From positions 1 through 7,281 of the forward strand of contig CAMKFY010000047.1 in NCBI GenBank assembly GCA_946411985.1: a stretch of 7,281 nt of DNA, read 5' to 3'. Under the pieces are notes generated by a model that worked only from the letters and a program-made list of their open reading frames with translations, made no database searches and was not told where the DNA came from. Position 1 is the first letter of the stretch. The number at the start of each line of letters is the position of its first letter. Positions 5,959 to 7,281 of this stretch are shown piece by piece. The position numbers and the translations under genes are program-made. Source of the DNA: an uncultured Clostridiaceae bacterium (GTDB lineage Bacteria > Bacillota > Clostridia > Oscillospirales > Ruminococcaceae).

Positions 5959-6405
5959 ATGCAATCTATAGTATACCTACAATTTAAAGGCCAGGCTGCT
6001 GAAGCTATATTGTTTTATAAAAATGCTTTAAATGCGAGCAATGTTCGTATTATAAAATTTGGGGACTTTAACTCCAACGAGAACGCTAATTTAAGTGATT
6101 CTGAAAAGGATATGGTAATGGAATCATATATTGAGTTTAGCGGTAATATATTAATGATATCCGATGTGCCTAATTTTATGCAATCTGTTATAGGTGGCGT
6201 GCACGTTGGCAATAATGTTTTAATAAGTATAATTGGAGCGAGTGACGAAGAAAATAGAGAATATTTTAAAAATCTTGCACAAGATGGCAAAGTTATAATG
6301 CCAATATCTAAAACTCCGTGGTCTTCAAGCTTTGGTATGCTGGTGGATAAATTTGGGGTTATGTGGAAATTTAACACCGATGCTGCCAAACTTGTTAGCC
6401 CATAA
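5959..6405 (+). CDS. PhnB-like VOC family (glyoxalase-fold) protein
   Basis: A 148-aa cytoplasmic protein of the vicinal oxygen chelate superfamily, PhnB-like group, within the usual 130-160 aa. The start YLQFKGQAAEAILFY (6-20) matches the family pattern of a beta strand, F-x-G and an EA-x-x-FY helix. The end PWSSSFGMLVDKFGVMWKF (120-138) matches the family W(G/S)xxFGxxxDxFGVxWxxN signature. The middle holds the beta strands around FSGNILMISD (55-64). Members bind metal or small ligands and include resistance and isomerase-like enzymes, but most, like this one, have no assigned substrate. It is a single-gene unit with its own promoter and terminator. Confidence 0.88.
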   Translation: MQSIVYLQFKGQAAEAILFYKNALNASNVRIIKFGDFNSNENANLSDSEKDMVMESYIEFSGNILMISDVPNFMQSVIGGVHVGNNVLISIIGASDEENREYFKNLAQDGKVIMPISKTPWSSSFGMLVDKFGVMWKFNTDAAKLVSP

Positions 6406-6422
6406 ATTTTATTGTTAAGTTA

Positions 6423-6457
6423 AAAGAAGCCTGCAGAACAAACTGCAGGACTTCTTT
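6423..6457. terminator. Strong hairpin terminator between the VOC gene and the coaD operon
   Basis: AAAGAAG-CCTGCAG (6423-6436) pairs with CTGCAGG-A-CTTCTTT (6443-6457) as a 14-bp stem with one bulged A and a six-base loop. Short T-rich sequence follows on both strands, so it probably serves both convergent units. Confidence 0.85.
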
Positions 6458-6472
6458 ATTGCAATATGAAAA

Positions 6473-6943
6473 CTATTTTTTAGTGTGACCCTTTTTTATT
6501 ATAGCTCTTATTTCATTTGCAGAGCCTCTAAAATTTTTAGCAGTTGTTGTTATAACTCTATCTAGGCTGTCTACCAAATTTTCAACATATATATTTGTTT
6601 GCTGGCGCATCTCGGTGGTTTTTTGTTTTGCATTGTTTAATATTCTAGCTGCTAGCTCTCTGGCTCTTTTAACTACCTCTTCTTTAGACACCATATATTC
6701 AGACTGCTTTTGGGCAGTGCTTAACATATTCCGTGCTTCTTGCCTCGCATTGGAAAGTATATTGTTCCTATCCTCCACTATTATTTTGGCTTGTTTTATT
6801 TCTTTTGGAAGTGATAAACGTATATCGTCTATTAAATTCTGAACCTCTTCAGTTGAAATAGCACATTTACCTTTTGTCATGGGTATTCGCCACGCACCGG
6901 CAATTATATTTTCAAGTTTGTCTAGTGCACTATTTACACTCAT
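6473..6943 (-). CDS. Coiled-coil protein encoded after coaD (ATPase-annotated family)
   Basis: A 156-aa soluble protein of a family often found directly after coaD in Clostridia and often labelled ATPase or V-type ATPase subunit H, although no ATP-binding motif is present. The family pattern is clear: LDKLENII near the N-terminus, AWRIPMTKGK at 17-26, EEVQNLIDDIRLSLPKEI at about 32-49, KQAKIIVEDRNNIL at 50-63, then a long Ala/Gln/Glu-rich helix (about 64-140) with repeated A-x-x-x-A spacing typical of coiled coils. The tail is basic and ends in HTKK. Its biological role is not established; a DivIVA-like or scaffold role is only a guess. ATG 6943 lies three bases after the coaD stop and its AAGAGG ribosome site is inside coaD, so the two are cotranscribed and probably coupled. 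Confidence 0.85.
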   Translation of the reverse strand: MSVNSALDKLENIIAGAWRIPMTKGKCAISTEEVQNLIDDIRLSLPKEIKQAKIIVEDRNNILSNARQEARNMLSTAQKQSEYMVSKEEVVKRARELAARILNNAKQKTTEMRQQTNIYVENLVDSLDRVITTTAKNFRGSANEIRAIIKKGHTKK

Positions 6944-6946
6944 ATT

Positions 6947-7281
6947 TTAAACCTCTTTTTTTATTTCTTGTTCCACTATTTTAGGCACAACAGAGCCCAA
7001 ATTTTTTTGTGCTAAGCAAAGCCTGTGAACCAGCTTAGAATTTATATATATATTCTTAGGGTTTGGCATCATAAAAAAAACCTCAACAGATTCATTTAAA
7101 GCCCTTGTTAGCGTTGCCATATTAATTTCTTTGTTGAAATTTGTTGTATTCTTAACACCCCTTATTATAGCACAGGCACCGCACAAGTTTACATATTCAT
7201 TCAAAAGTTTTGGCCAGTAGTCTACCTCCACATTGTTAAAGTTAGAAGTGGCAGATTTTATAAAATTAAGCCTACTTTCCA
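6947..7281 (-). CDS. coaD: Phosphopantetheine adenylyltransferase, C-terminal part
   Basis: The penultimate enzyme of coenzyme A synthesis, joining 4'-phosphopantetheine and ATP into dephospho-CoA. About 110 residues are visible out of about 160. The frame runs through the right edge, so a GTG at 7231 is internal and not the start; the N-terminal (S/T)xGH nucleotide motif is off the window. Recognisable parts are ESRLNFIKSA, NNVEVDYWPKLLNEYV, the conserved IIRG, FNKE, VFFMMP and the C-terminal VPKIVEQEI. Divergent points: IIRGVK where RGLR is usual, and YINSKLVHRL where the ATP-binding ISSxxVRE/VKE motif is expected. The gene still reads as complete to the stop. The downstream partner overlaps its ribosome site with the end of coaD. 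Confidence 0.88.
   Translation of the reverse strand, partial: ESRLNFIKSATSNFNNVEVDYWPKLLNEYVNLCGACAIIRGVKNTTNFNKEINMATLTRALNESVEVFFMMPNPKNIYINSKLVHRLCLAQKNLGSVVPKIVEQEIKKEV

Noticed and set aside
7229..7231. GTG start for a 94-residue protein at the right edge
   Set aside because: The frame continues upstream to the window edge with clear CoaD sequence, so the GTG is an internal Val codon of a truncated gene.

Overview
The window is AT-rich bacterial DNA (roughly one-third GC by eye). It has Shine-Dalgarno sites of the AGGAGG type, tight operon spacing and a sigma-A-like promoter. The gene content (split transketolase, a CtpE-type P-type ATPase, coaD followed by the small coiled-coil ATPase-annotated protein, an orphan Nif11-like protein) points to a low-GC Firmicute, most likely a member of the Clostridia. 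I cannot name a genus from the sequence.

Layout. Bases 1-188 are non-coding and hold a perfect 55-bp direct repeat in two copies, possibly the end of a longer array off the left edge. Bases 189-2013 are a two-gene operon for a split transketolase (N-terminal ThDP-binding half, then C-terminal half), which feeds the non-oxidative pentose phosphate pathway. Bases 2014-2221 are intergenic and contain an almost exact extra copy of the translation start of the next gene, followed by an extended -10 promoter. Bases 2222-4606 encode a complete 794-residue P-type ATPase of the CtpE type (probable Ca2+ or other cation pump). A decayed copy of its last 30 or so codons lies just behind it (4647-4757) and runs into a hairpin terminator that also serves the convergent gene on the minus strand.

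On the minus strand, 4811-5122 is a 103-residue Nif11-like protein with no modification enzyme nearby. Bases 5123-5949 are mostly non-coding and AT-rich. They contain one short minus-strand gene of unknown function that seems to be frameshifted at a run of six A (5336-5618), a 20-bp palindrome and a good promoter for the next gene. Bases 5959-6405 encode a PhnB-like VOC (glyoxalase-fold) protein, ending in a strong hairpin terminator shared with the convergent minus-strand operon. That operon reads coaD (partial, entering from the right edge) then a 156-residue coiled-coil protein, with 3 bases between them.

The genes are mostly housekeeping and I do not see a new defence or biosynthetic system. 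The part that the ordinary annotation does not explain is the pair of partial self-duplications flanking the P-type ATPase, one of its first codons and one of its last codons. They suggest past tandem copies or rearrangement at this locus. The other points worth following are the 55-bp repeat, the orphan Nif11-like protein and the A6 frameshift.
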